Of a DNA stretch of 64,000 nt, positions 10,201-20,363 are shown one piece after another. Below the pieces are notes generated by a model. The model made no database searches. It saw only the letters and a list, made by a program, of their open reading frames with translations, and was not told where the DNA came from. Origin of the DNA: Paenibacillus endoradicis (GTDB taxonomy: Bacteria; Bacillota; Bacilli; Paenibacillales; Paenibacillaceae); NCBI RefSeq assembly GCF_024721975.1, contig NZ_JANQBB010000007.1, positions 310,001 to 374,000 on the forward strand, in the 5' to 3' direction. The number at the start of each line of letters is the position of its first letter. The first letter of the stretch is position 1. The translations under genes were made by a program, and so were the position numbers.

Positions 10201-10292
10201 GTAAGTGAATTGTGGGACCATGCGATGAGTAGTAACTTCATCGCTACGGTCCCTTCTTTCAACCTGAGCAATCATAGTGAGGAGTGACGGGA

Positions 10293-11249
10293 ATGAGTGA
10301 ACTAGAAATAGTAGAGAGCCGTCCAAAGCCAATGGGAAAAATTCAGCTCTTTTTTAAACGCTGTACTCAACAGCATGCCTTATTAGTAATGACGATACCA
10401 TTTCTAATATGGTTATTTATATTCAAATACTTACCCATTTGGGGTTGGACGATAGCATTTCAAAATTTTAAGCCTTCCAAAAGCTTTGGAGAACAAGAAT
10501 GGGTAGGCTTTCAGCATTTTAAGTTTTTATTTGAGGATGAACGCTTCTTGCGTGTGTTACGCAATACATTAGCAATGAGTGGTATTAATCTTATCTTAGG
10601 ATTTGTTACTGCCATTATATTAGCATTATTACTTAATGAGATAAGAATTATTGCTTTCAAACGTCTTGTACAGACAATTAGCTATTTACCTCACTTTATA
10701 TCTTGGGTAGTTGCAGCTGGAATAGTTCAAACTACTTTGTCACCTGATGGAATTATTAATGATCTCTTAATGCGCTTTGGATTAATTAAAGAGGATATAT
10801 TATTTCTCGGTATAGGGGAATACTTCTGGGGTATATTCGGTTCGGCGACCGTATGGAAAGATGTGGGTTGGAATACGATTGTTTATTTGGCGGCAATGAC
10901 GATGATTGATCCTGCACAATATGAAGCAGCTGAAATTGATGGGGCAGGCAGATTTCATAGAATGTGGAATATTACTTTACCAGGTATTAAATCGGTCATA
11001 GTTGTCCTATTAATAATGAATATTGGCTACCTAATGGAGTCAGGATTTGAACCGCAATATTTATTAGGTAATGGTATGAATGTCGATTATTCAGAAAATA
11101 TAGACATATTCGTCTTAAAATATGGGATAGCACAAGGAAATTTCTCGCTATCAATTGCAGCGGGAATGTTTAAGACAGTTGTAAGCTTTATATTGCTATT
11201 TACGGCTAACAATATTGCTAAGAGACTGGGAGAAGCAAGACTTTACTAG
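10293..11249 (+). CDS. CUT1 sugar ABC permease, LplB type
   Basis: The first transmembrane subunit of the importer. It has about six membrane helices, beginning with one at about residues 32-52 (LVMTIPFLIWLFIFKYLPIW). The EAA loop that docks the ATPase reads EAAEIDGAGRFHRMWNITLP. The start is set by GTGAGGAG (10277-10284) 8 bases before the ATG; an in-frame GTG at 10284 overlaps that site and is unlikely. The protein is 318 aa, normal for LplB. The next permease starts 13 bp after the stop. No ATPase gene is present, which is usual for this group and implies a shared MsmX-like ATPase elsewhere. Confidence 0.92.
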   Translation: MSELEIVESRPKPMGKIQLFFKRCTQQHALLVMTIPFLIWLFIFKYLPIWGWTIAFQNFKPSKSFGEQEWVGFQHFKFLFEDERFLRVLRNTLAMSGINLILGFVTAIILALLLNEIRIIAFKRLVQTISYLPHFISWVVAAGIVQTTLSPDGIINDLLMRFGLIKEDILFLGIGEYFWGIFGSATVWKDVGWNTIVYLAAMTMIDPAQYEAAEIDGAGRFHRMWNITLPGIKSVIVVLLIMNIGYLMESGFEPQYLLGNGMNVDYSENIDIFVLKYGIAQGNFSLSIAAGMFKTVVSFILLFTANNIAKRLGEARLY

Positions 11250-11262
11250 AAGGTAGGTGATT

Positions 11263-12162
11263 ATGATGCGAACAAATTTTTCTAAAGGTGATAAAATTTT
11301 TGATTATGTCAATTATACATTATTAACATTGTTAATGATCGTAACGTTATATCCCTTCATTAATACGTTGGCAGTTTCATTTAATGATGCTAAAGATTCT
11401 ATTCGAGGTGGAATATACTTATTACCCCGCTTGTTTACGCTAGATAACTATAAGTATGTATTATCCGAAGATAGTATCTTTAACGCTACATTAATCTCAG
11501 CATTGCGCACAATTATTGGTACAGTGACAACAGTATTTTGCTCTGCAATTGTCGCATATGCGATTAGTAGGCAAGAATTTGTATTGCGTAAATTTGTGAC
11601 GTTAGCCTTTATACTAACGATGTATATTAATGGGGGGCTTATCCCGAACTTTTTACTTATTCGAGATTTAAACTTGCTAGATTCATTCTGGGTATATATA
11701 TTCCCAGGGATCATAGGTGTGTTCAACCTTATTATTATTCGCTCATTTATTGAAGGATTACCTGATAGTATATTAGAATCTGCAAGAATAGATGGAGCAG
11801 GCGACTATCGTAACTTCTTCAGTATTGTCTTGCCGCTATGTGTTCCTGTTCTTGCTACTGTGGCTCTGTTCAGTGGGGTGTATCAATGGAACTCTTGGTT
11901 TGATGTATTCCTATATAATTCTTCGACGATAGAACTAAGTACATTACAATATGAGCTGCAAAAAATATTACAAAATTCCAACGCATCCATGACATCAACA
12001 TCAGTTGATTTCATCGGAGCTGGTCAAAACTCAGGTAGAGTTACACCAACAGCGATTCGTGCCACCATGACAATAGTTGCATCGGTTCCTATTATTATGG
12101 TTTATCCATTCCTGCAAAAGTACTTTGTTAAAGGAATGATGGTAGGCGGCGTAAAAGGTTGA
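11263..12162 (+). CDS. CUT1 sugar ABC permease, LplC type
   Basis: The second transmembrane subunit, about six helices. The EAA loop reads ESARIDGAGDYRNFFSIVLP and the tail MMVGGVKG is characteristic of LplC/YtcP proteins. AAGGTAGGTGAT lies just upstream; ATG codons at 11263 and 11266 are both possible, giving 299 or 298 aa. It forms the membrane channel with the preceding permease. It ends 120 bp before the GH8 gene; I see no terminator between them, so cotranscription is likely. Confidence 0.92.
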   Translation: MMRTNFSKGDKIFDYVNYTLLTLLMIVTLYPFINTLAVSFNDAKDSIRGGIYLLPRLFTLDNYKYVLSEDSIFNATLISALRTIIGTVTTVFCSAIVAYAISRQEFVLRKFVTLAFILTMYINGGLIPNFLLIRDLNLLDSFWVYIFPGIIGVFNLIIIRSFIEGLPDSILESARIDGAGDYRNFFSIVLPLCVPVLATVALFSGVYQWNSWFDVFLYNSSTIELSTLQYELQKILQNSNASMTSTSVDFIGAGQNSGRVTPTAIRATMTIVASVPIIMVYPFLQKYFVKGMMVGGVKG

Positions 12163-12282
12163 ATTTAATTAGTAAGATATAAAGTTTTCACTGTAAAACA
12201 TAAGCTTTACTCCGTTATGTTATGGATCAACGTTTAATATAATGAGTGAAACAACTTATAAAGTAGAAATGGATGATGACTG

Positions 12283-13419
12283 ATGACAACTGTAAATAAA
12301 CAAGCAGCATATGAAAGTAATCAGTATCGCAATGTTTTTGCAGAATACGGTTATACCGAAGAGGCGATTAACGAAAGGGTACAATCAACATGGGACGCAT
12401 TGTTTGGTGAAGACGAAGCTACGAAAATATATTATGAATTAGGCGACGATAAAGGTTATTTATTAGATACAGGTAATAATGATGTTCGCTCGGAAGGCAT
12501 GTCCTATGGGATGATGATGGCGGTTCAATATAATCAACAACATATTTTTGATCGTCTTTGGAATTGGACGTTTAACTATATGTACATGACTGAAGGTTTG
12601 CATCAAGGGTATTTTGCATGGTCCTGTCAACCAGATGGCACGCGTAATGCACAAGGTCCTGCTCCGGATGGTGAAGAGTTTTTTGCGATGGCATTATTCT
12701 TTGCTTCTCATCGATGGGGTGACCGAGAAGCCCCATATAATTATAGCGAGCAAGCACGAAATATATTACACACTTGTTTACACCAACAACAACCAGGGTT
12801 TACGATGTGGAATTTGGAGAACAAGCTAATTAAGTTCGTACCTGAAGTTGAATTCTCTGATCCTTCTTATCATTTACCGCATTTCTATGAGCTATTTGCA
12901 CTATGGGCCAATGAAGAGGATAGAGTCTTCTGGAAGGAAGCTGCCAGGGCTAGCCGTGATTATATTCATATTAGTTCTCATCCTGTCACAGGATTAGCAG
13001 CAGAATATGCTTTCTACGATGGAACACCTAATCATATTCGCGGGTATGGACATTTCTTTAGTGATTCTTACCGAGTAGCGGCAAATATCGGATTAGATTA
13101 TTTATGGTACGGAGTAGATGAACGTCAAGTTGATATTGCTAATCGAATTCAAGCTTTCTTTGCTAATAAAACACCTGATGATTACCGTAGATATTCTATC
13201 GAAGGTAAAGCATTTGAAGAGAAATCATTACATCCAGTCGGATTGTTAGCGACTAATGCTGTTGCTTCGATTGCTGCAAGTGGAGAGCATGCTAAGGCGG
13301 CAGTGGAACTGCTATGGAATACACCAGTACGTACTGGAGATCGTCGCTATTATGATAACTGTATTTACATTTTTGCGATACTTGCTTTAAGCGGAAACTA
13401 TCGTATATGGAAACCGTAG
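12283..13419 (+). CDS. GH8 reducing-end xylose-releasing exo-oligoxylanase
   Basis: This enzyme removes xylose from the reducing end of xylo-oligosaccharides (EC 3.2.1.156). The whole 378-aa sequence follows the Rex proteins of Bacillus halodurans and Paenibacillus as I remember them, including EGMSYGMMMA, GYFAWSCQPDGT, PEVEFSDPSYHLPHFYE and GHFFSDSYRVAANIG. By that alignment the proton donor is E71 and the catalytic base D261. There is no signal peptide, so it acts in the cytoplasm on sugar brought in by the preceding importer. The ribosome-binding site is weak. A strong terminator follows. The family call is firm; the exact specificity is inferred from similarity to Rex. Confidence 0.9.
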   Translation: MTTVNKQAAYESNQYRNVFAEYGYTEEAINERVQSTWDALFGEDEATKIYYELGDDKGYLLDTGNNDVRSEGMSYGMMMAVQYNQQHIFDRLWNWTFNYMYMTEGLHQGYFAWSCQPDGTRNAQGPAPDGEEFFAMALFFASHRWGDREAPYNYSEQARNILHTCLHQQQPGFTMWNLENKLIKFVPEVEFSDPSYHLPHFYELFALWANEEDRVFWKEAARASRDYIHISSHPVTGLAAEYAFYDGTPNHIRGYGHFFSDSYRVAANIGLDYLWYGVDERQVDIANRIQAFFANKTPDDYRRYSIEGKAFEEKSLHPVGLLATNAVASIAASGEHAKAAVELLWNTPVRTGDRRYYDNCIYIFAILALSGNYRIWKP

Positions 13420-13479
13420 CACAGGTGAAAAGTTAGTTATATCGTTAATTGTTGCTATTATTAATTGTTAATCCGCTAA

Positions 13480-13526
13480 ACAACTTAGGTTCACGAGAAA
13501 ATCGTGAATCTAAGTTGTTTTTTGTT
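13480..13526 (+). terminator. Strong terminator between the GH8 gene and glpP
   Basis: AACAACTTAG and CTAAGTTGTT form the outer stem and TCACGA/TCGTGA the inner stem, followed by a run of T. It most simply ends the oligosaccharide operon. Because it also lies ahead of glpP, control of glpPK by antitermination here is a less likely alternative. Confidence 0.85.
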
Positions 13527-13621
13527 ACTTTAGATTAACACTGTAGACTATACGAATAGATGTGGAGCAATATATAATGTTGCTAAGTAGGAAAACAGAT
13601 GATGGAAGAGGAGGTAACAAC

Positions 13622-14173
13622 TTGTCACTGGAACTCAATCAATCTGTATTACCAGCAGTCCACAAACTGAAAGACGTCGAAGAGGTGCTAGCATCATCAC
13701 ACATATATATGGTGCTATTAGGTGGGCATATTGGTCAACTACAAAGTACGGTAGAACTTATCAAACAGCATGGAAAAAAGATATTTCTTCATGCTGATCT
13801 TATTGATGGTTTGAAAAATGATGAGTATGCCGCTGATTTTTTATGTCAAAGTATTAGACCGACAGGTATTATATCTACAAGAGCAAACGTAGTAATGAGA
13901 GTGAAGCAAAGGGGCTTAGTTGCTATTCAACGAATGTTTTTACTTGATTCTGATGCGCTAGAACGTGGGTATAGGCTGCTAGAGAAAACACAACCAGATT
14001 TCATTGAAGTACTTCCAGGTATTATGCCTGAGATTATTAGTGAAGTGAAGCAACGTACAGGAATTCCTGTTATAGCTGGTGGTCTTATCCGTACATCGGA
14101 ACATGTCAATGAAGCTTTACAAGCAGGTGCAACTGCGATAACGACTTCAAGGAAAGATCTTTGGATGAGATGA
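13622..14173 (+). CDS. glpP: GlpP glycerol operon antiterminator
   Basis: An RNA-binding regulator that, with glycerol-3-phosphate, prevents termination in glp leader transcripts. It is a TIM-barrel-like protein; the segments GIISTRANVV, QRMFLLDSDALE, QPDFIEVLPGIMPEII and IPVIAGGLIRT match Bacillus subtilis GlpP closely. The frame opens further upstream, but AGAGGAGGT (13607-13615) is 6 bases before the TTG at 13622, giving a 183-aa protein that aligns with the known N-terminus (LSLELNQSVLPAVHKL). It is followed by glpK after 45 bp. Its expected target here is the long hairpin in front of glpD. Confidence 0.93.
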   Translation: MSLELNQSVLPAVHKLKDVEEVLASSHIYMVLLGGHIGQLQSTVELIKQHGKKIFLHADLIDGLKNDEYAADFLCQSIRPTGIISTRANVVMRVKQRGLVAIQRMFLLDSDALERGYRLLEKTQPDFIEVLPGIMPEIISEVKQRTGIPVIAGGLIRTSEHVNEALQAGATAITTSRKDLWMR

Positions 14174-14194
14174 AGTAAGCACTTTAATATATAA

Positions 14195-15709
<1,515 letters not shown>

Positions 15710-15751
15710 TGATGATATACTAACGACAAGTTAATAATGGTTGGAGATATG

Positions 15752-15829
15752 GAGAAACCGCGAATGCCGTTCATAAATGGGCTTTAATGCCCTTTATGGA
15801 ACGGCTTCTGAGGTTTCTCTTTTTTTTTT
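15752..15829 (+). promoter_or_regulatory. glpD leader terminator, probable GlpP target
   Basis: A 68-base hairpin: GAGAAACC (15752-15759) pairs with GGTTTCTC (15812-15819). An internal loop leads to a long upper stem in which GCCGTTC...GGGC pairs with GCCC...GAACGGC, and a run of ten T follows. It lies 41 bp before glpD. In B. subtilis the glpD leader carries a terminator that GlpP with glycerol-3-phosphate overrides; with glpP two genes upstream the same control is likely. It also ends the glpPK transcript. Confidence 0.8.
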
Positions 15830-15870
15830 ACTTATGGGAACGGACAGATTGATGAATTAGAGGAGATAAG

Positions 15871-17559
15871 ATGATGAACAGACAGACAACTAATGAACAA
15901 TTTAGCGTGTTTAATCGAGCACAAAGCTTAGAGGAAATGGCAGCTCAAAAACTAGATATTCTAGTTATCGGTGGCGGAATTACAGGAGCGGGAATTGCAT
16001 TAGATGCAGCAACACGTGGATTGAGCTTGGGTCTTATCGAGATGCAGGACTTTGCAGGAGGAACATCGAGTCGTTCTACAAAGTTAGTTCATGGTGGTTT
16101 ACGTTATTTGAAGAACCTCGAAATTGCTGTTGTTGCGGAAGTGGGCAAAGAACGTGAAATCGTATATGAGAATGGACCTCATGTAACAACTCCAGAATGG
16201 ATGCTATTGCCCCTTTATGCTGGTGGATCTATGGGGAAATTTACGACATCGATAGGACTAAGATTGTATGATTTCCTAGCAGGTGTGAAAAAAACGGAAC
16301 GTCGTAAAATGCTTAATGTCGAGCAAACACTAGCAAAAGAACCACTATTGAAAAGCGAAGGTATGAAAGGTGGCGGTTATTATGTTGAGTACCGTACCGA
16401 TGACGCTCGTTTAACGATTGAAGTAATGAAAAAAGCTAGAGAACTTGGATCTATAGCTGTTAATTATACGAAAGCTGAAAGTCTAATTTATGATGCGCAG
16501 AAGAAAGTAATTGGGGTTACTGTTCGTGACTTATTATCAGAAAAAATTTATGAGTTATATGCCAATAAAATAATTAATGCAACCGGTCCTTGGGTAGATG
16601 AGTTACGGGAACAGGATGGTTCCAAAAAGGGAAAAACTCTTCGATTAACTAAAGGTGTCCATCTTGTATTTGACGGATCACGGTTCCCATTGCGACAAGC
16701 CGTATATTTTGATACATCGGATGGTCGTATGGTATTTGCGATTCCACGTGAAGGTAAAACTTACTTTGGTACAACAGACACGAATTATACAAGTGATACA
16801 GCCAATCCTGTAACAACAGAGGGTGATCGTAAATATTTGATAGCAGCAGCCAATGACATTTTCCCAAAATTGAAGCTAACTGATAAAGATGTTGAGTCTA
16901 GCTGGGCAGGATTAAGACCGTTAATTCAACAAGAAGGTAAATCCCCATCTGAAATTTCTCGTCGTGATGAAATCTTCGTATCAGAATCAGGATTAATCTC
17001 TATTGCAGGAGGTAAATTAACTGGGTACCGTAAAATGGCAGAAGATGTTGTTAATAAGACTGTAGAACTTATGAAACAAGATGGTATGAAGGAAATAAAG
17101 AATGCTACTTCTACTCGCTACATTCCAATTTCAGGTGGCGATTTTGGTGGCTCTAATAAAATGGAAGCGTATGTTCAGACTCAAGTTGCAGTTGGTGTGA
17201 AACAGGGGCTATCTAAGAAAGATGCAACATTACTTGCTAATCGTTTTGGTACTAACGTTCCAATAGTGTTGGAACTAGCTAAAGAGGCAGTCGCTTGGGG
17301 CAAACCTTTTGGACTTACAGCACTCCCAGCCATTATGTTGCAATATGCAATGAGATATGAGATGGCAGCCAAACCGGTAGACTACTTTATCCGTAGAACA
17401 GGTGATATGTTCTTCCGTATTAATGATGTTATTACATGGCGTGAGCCCGTATTACTAGCCATGAATGCTGCACTTGGATGGACGGATGAGCAATTGGCCG
17501 AGTATACTGCTGAACTAGATCGTAAGATAGATGAAGCAAAAAACTCAAACAAGGAATAG
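15871..17559 (+). CDS. glpD: Aerobic glycerol-3-phosphate dehydrogenase
   Basis: Oxidises sn-glycerol-3-phosphate to dihydroxyacetone phosphate, feeding electrons to menaquinone; a peripheral membrane flavoprotein. The FAD-binding motif GGGITGAGIALDAATRG lies at about residues 35-51, GGTSSRSTKLVHGGLRYL follows, and FGTTDTNY and AGGKLTGYRKMA are typical of GlpD. At 562 aa it is full length. GAGGAG upstream suits ATG 15871 or the adjacent ATG 15874. It completes the glycerol pathway with glpK and is preceded by the long terminator-like leader, which probably makes it dependent on GlpP. Confidence 0.95.
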   Translation: MMNRQTTNEQFSVFNRAQSLEEMAAQKLDILVIGGGITGAGIALDAATRGLSLGLIEMQDFAGGTSSRSTKLVHGGLRYLKNLEIAVVAEVGKEREIVYENGPHVTTPEWMLLPLYAGGSMGKFTTSIGLRLYDFLAGVKKTERRKMLNVEQTLAKEPLLKSEGMKGGGYYVEYRTDDARLTIEVMKKARELGSIAVNYTKAESLIYDAQKKVIGVTVRDLLSEKIYELYANKIINATGPWVDELREQDGSKKGKTLRLTKGVHLVFDGSRFPLRQAVYFDTSDGRMVFAIPREGKTYFGTTDTNYTSDTANPVTTEGDRKYLIAAANDIFPKLKLTDKDVESSWAGLRPLIQQEGKSPSEISRRDEIFVSESGLISIAGGKLTGYRKMAEDVVNKTVELMKQDGMKEIKNATSTRYIPISGGDFGGSNKMEAYVQTQVAVGVKQGLSKKDATLLANRFGTNVPIVLELAKEAVAWGKPFGLTALPAIMLQYAMRYEMAAKPVDYFIRRTGDMFFRINDVITWREPVLLAMNAALGWTDEQLAEYTAELDRKIDEAKNSNKE

Positions 17560-17789
17560 TAAGTTATCAGATTTGATTGTTTAAGCAAATCAAGTTTTAG
17601 CGCATGATCCCGCGAAGGATTTCATATATGTAGCAGTATCTCTGCATGTTATGAAAGGTTATAATATAATTAATAACTTATCTTAATGTAGTTATAGAGC
17701 TAATGAAAAATTTTAGAGAATGCTTCCGATGTAACTTTCATTGCGAAGTAGTATCTCAAGAACCTATGAAGAGTTTGGGAGGGATTATT

Positions 17790-18686
17790 TTGAAGTATAG
17801 AAGACTGGGTAGTACGGAATTGAATGTTTCTGTTATTGGACTTGGAACTTGGCAATTCGGTGGAGAATGGGGAATTGATTATACGCAACCAGAGGTGGAT
17901 CAGATTCTTGATCAAGCACATGATCTAGGTATCAATCTAATTGATACTGCCGAATGTTATGGTGATCATCTTTCCGAACAATTCATCGGAAATTATATAA
18001 GTCGTCGCAATCGTGAGGATTGGATTATTGCTACTAAATTCGGACATGAGTTCCATTCTATCTTTTCACGTACCGATCGTTATGATGAACAAAGTGTACT
18101 TAAGCAGTTAGATGCTTCATTGAAAGCATTGCAAGTTAATTATATTGATCTCTATCAATTCCATTCTGGACCAGATGCTGCTTTTGATAATGATCAGTTA
18201 TGGACGACACTTGATAAACAGATTCAAGCAGGGAAAATTCGTCATCTTGGACTGTCTATTGGTAAAAATAATAATATGCATCAAGTGGAAAATGCGACAA
18301 AGGTAGGTGCACAAACGATACAAGCAGTATATAATCGTCTTGATCGTGCTCCTGAACTAGAGGTGTTTCCATCTTGTAAATCACAAGATCTTGGCATGTT
18401 AGCACGGGTACCTCTAGCAAGTGGTTACTTAAGTGGTAAGTACAAGCCAGGTGCAAGTTTCAGTACTAATGATGTTCGTCATCGTCATGATCCTGAGCAA
18501 ACAGCACTTCGCTTGTTTGAAGTGGAAAAAATAGCTCAAGAAGAAGTACCAGCTGGCATCGATATGGCGAGCTGGGCATTAGCATGGTGCCTGAAAAATG
18601 AAGCCGTTACTGCTGTAATTCCAGGTTGTAAAAATAAAGAGCAAGTGATTTCCAACGCACAAGCCGTAACATTATTGAATGAATAG
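17790..18686 (+). CDS. Aldo/keto reductase
   Basis: An NADPH-dependent oxidoreductase with the (beta/alpha)8 fold; the substrate is unknown. The catalytic tetrad is visible: Asp and Tyr in LIDTAECYGDH, Lys in ATKFGHEF and His in YQFHSG; the cofactor loop is VIPGCKNKEQV. The frame opens at 17703, but TGGGAGGG (17776-17783) precedes the TTG at 17790 and gives a protein that starts KYRRLGSTELNVSVIGLGTW, the standard family N-terminus; length 298 aa. It sits between glpD and an RbsB-like importer and is followed by a strong terminator, so it is probably a single-gene unit. Confidence 0.9.
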   Translation: MKYRRLGSTELNVSVIGLGTWQFGGEWGIDYTQPEVDQILDQAHDLGINLIDTAECYGDHLSEQFIGNYISRRNREDWIIATKFGHEFHSIFSRTDRYDEQSVLKQLDASLKALQVNYIDLYQFHSGPDAAFDNDQLWTTLDKQIQAGKIRHLGLSIGKNNNMHQVENATKVGAQTIQAVYNRLDRAPELEVFPSCKSQDLGMLARVPLASGYLSGKYKPGASFSTNDVRHRHDPEQTALRLFEVEKIAQEEVPAGIDMASWALAWCLKNEAVTAVIPGCKNKEQVISNAQAVTLLNE

Positions 18687-18746
18687 TAATTAATGAATAA
18701 TGTATAATCAACAGCAAAAACCGAACGATAGACGAAAAAATTAATA

Positions 18747-18784
18747 AAACAAGCGAAAAACTATATGTTTTTCGCTTGTTTTTT
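18747..18784 (+). terminator. Terminator after the aldo/keto reductase
   Basis: AAACAAGCGAAAAAC and GTTTTTCGCTTGTTT form a perfect stem around TATAT, followed by T-rich sequence. The remaining gap to 19128 holds the promoter at 19054-19082 and a loose inverted pair TCTAGT/ACTAGA (18927-18956), which I cannot assign. Confidence 0.85.
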
Positions 18785-19053
18785 ATTTTAAACTACAAAA
18801 ATGTACGGAGTTAGATTATAATACAATAGTCATAAGTATTAGAATAATAAAGGATAATAAGAAATGTAAGTGTTTTTATATGGAGTAAGAATAGAAACAG
18901 AGAATTCTATAATCTGACCATTAAAGTCTAGTTTGTACTGTCTAATAAATACTAGATTGATAGATCACGCATTCTTTTTGTCGAACATGAACGAATAATA
19001 TATGTCTCCTACTCTATAAACGAAAAAAATGTCATATAATAGCATAAATAGTA

Positions 19054-19082
19054 TTGACTTAATTGAACAAATCCGATAGGAT
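19054..19082 (+). promoter_or_regulatory. Sigma-A-type promoter of the RbsB-like importer
   Basis: TTGACT (19054-19059) and TAGGAT (19077-19082) are 17 bases apart, 46 bases before the ATG of the binding protein. The match to the housekeeping consensus is good at -35 and fair at -10. Confidence 0.6.
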
Positions 19083-19128
19083 TACTAAGTATTAGATGGT
19101 ATTCATTACATACAAAGGGGAGATATAC

Positions 19129-20241
19129 ATGAAACTTAGAAAATTCTATTCATCAATTGTATTATTATTAGTTGTTGCATTGGTGGTTACTGCATGTGGC
19201 GAAGGAAATAACAGCGCTACTACTGGTACTGGTAAGCAACAAGTTGAAAACCTTCCTGCTGCTTTGGTAGACAAGGGAGATATTAAAATTAAAGTTATCC
19301 GTAAAATCGGTGGTGACGATCATACTGCTCAGTTTTTAGCGGGCGCTAAGCAAGAAGGAGAATCTCTGGGATTTAAAGTAGATGTATTCTCAGCTCAAGG
19401 AGATACATTAAAATTCCACGAAGCACTTGAGCAAGCTGCTAATGAAGATATTGATGCAGTTATTATCTCACATGGTGATGATGAAGCAACGGTTGAAGAA
19501 GTACAAGCATTACGTGATAAAGGCATTGAAGTAGTTGCATTTGATTCTATTGAAGGACTAACAACTATTGAAGGTGTAACTTCTACTTCACAAAATGATG
19601 AATCATTAGCAACGTTCGCACTTGAGCATCTAGTAGCCGAAACTGGTGGCGAAGCAAAGATCCTATATTTATGGGTAGATGGTTTTCCACCAATGGTTCG
19701 TCGTAATGCAGTTTATCAAGAAGTTCTTGCTGCTAATCCCGGTATTGTTGAGTTAGATCGCTTTGGCGTTGCTAACGATAATACTTCTGTCGATACACAA
19801 AATGCAGTAGCTACACTACTTTCCAAATACCCTAAAGGTGAACTTGATGCGATCTTTGCAACTTGGGATGCGTTCGCAATTGGCGCACACCGTGCATTAG
19901 TAGAAGCTGGTCGTACAGAAGTGAAAATCTTCGGTATTGATGTTTCTAATCCTGATCTTGAAGCTATTCAAGAAGAGAACAGCCCATGGGTTTCAACTGC
20001 AGCTGTAGATCCTAAGTTAATTGGAGCTATTACTGTTCGTCTTGCAGCTAAAAAGTTAGCAGGAGAAGAAACTCCAGCGACGTATAATTTAGATGCAAAT
20101 ATCATTAAACAGTCTGATCTAAAAGCAGCCGCTGAACCTGTGAAAATGGATACTCTTGGTGATGTAATTTCTGGATGGGGTACTAGTGATGCTTTCCTTG
20201 AGGATTGGATGAATGATCTGAAAGAAGCTAATAAGAAGTAA
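19129..20241 (+). CDS. RbsB-like sugar-binding lipoprotein
   Basis: The substrate receptor of a CUT2-type ABC importer, tethered outside the membrane. The signal peptide ends in VTAC with lipidated C23. The rest is a type-1 periplasmic-binding fold (IKVIRKIGGDDHTAQFLAGAK near the start of the mature part). The frame opens at 19096, but AAAGGGGAG sits in front of the ATG at 19129; length 370 aa. It is encoded before its ATPase and permease, separated by a hairpin. At 370 aa it is longer than ribose-binding proteins. The sugar cannot be assigned from sequence; ribose, galactose, allose or another ligand are all possible. Confidence 0.88.
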   Translation: MKLRKFYSSIVLLLVVALVVTACGEGNNSATTGTGKQQVENLPAALVDKGDIKIKVIRKIGGDDHTAQFLAGAKQEGESLGFKVDVFSAQGDTLKFHEALEQAANEDIDAVIISHGDDEATVEEVQALRDKGIEVVAFDSIEGLTTIEGVTSTSQNDESLATFALEHLVAETGGEAKILYLWVDGFPPMVRRNAVYQEVLAANPGIVELDRFGVANDNTSVDTQNAVATLLSKYPKGELDAIFATWDAFAIGAHRALVEAGRTEVKIFGIDVSNPDLEAIQEENSPWVSTAAVDPKLIGAITVRLAAKKLAGEETPATYNLDANIIKQSDLKAAAEPVKMDTLGDVISGWGTSDAFLEDWMNDLKEANKK

Positions 20242-20294
20242 GGATGTTCAAATCATCCACTCGTGTTTATGATGTAATCTTATAAAATAAACTA

Positions 20295-20333
20295 AGAGCG
20301 CCGCACTCTATCATGCATAGAGAGTGGCGCTCT
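20295..20333 (+). promoter_or_regulatory. Hairpin between binding-protein and ATPase genes
   Basis: AGAGCGCC-GCACTCT pairs with AGAGAGT-GGCGCTCT around a short loop, a GC-rich stem of about 15 pairs. No T-run follows (TATATCCTATTATT), so complete termination is unlikely. Such hairpins after binding-protein genes often protect the upstream message from 3' decay or attenuate the downstream genes, giving more binding protein than transporter. Confidence 0.65.
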
Positions 20334-20363
20334 ATATCCTATTATTAAGGTAGGTGGAATAAG

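Noticed and set aside
13480..13526. This hairpin as a GlpP-controlled leader of glpPK
   Set aside because: It has the form of an ordinary terminator at the expected place after the GH8 gene. The hairpin before glpD is the better candidate.
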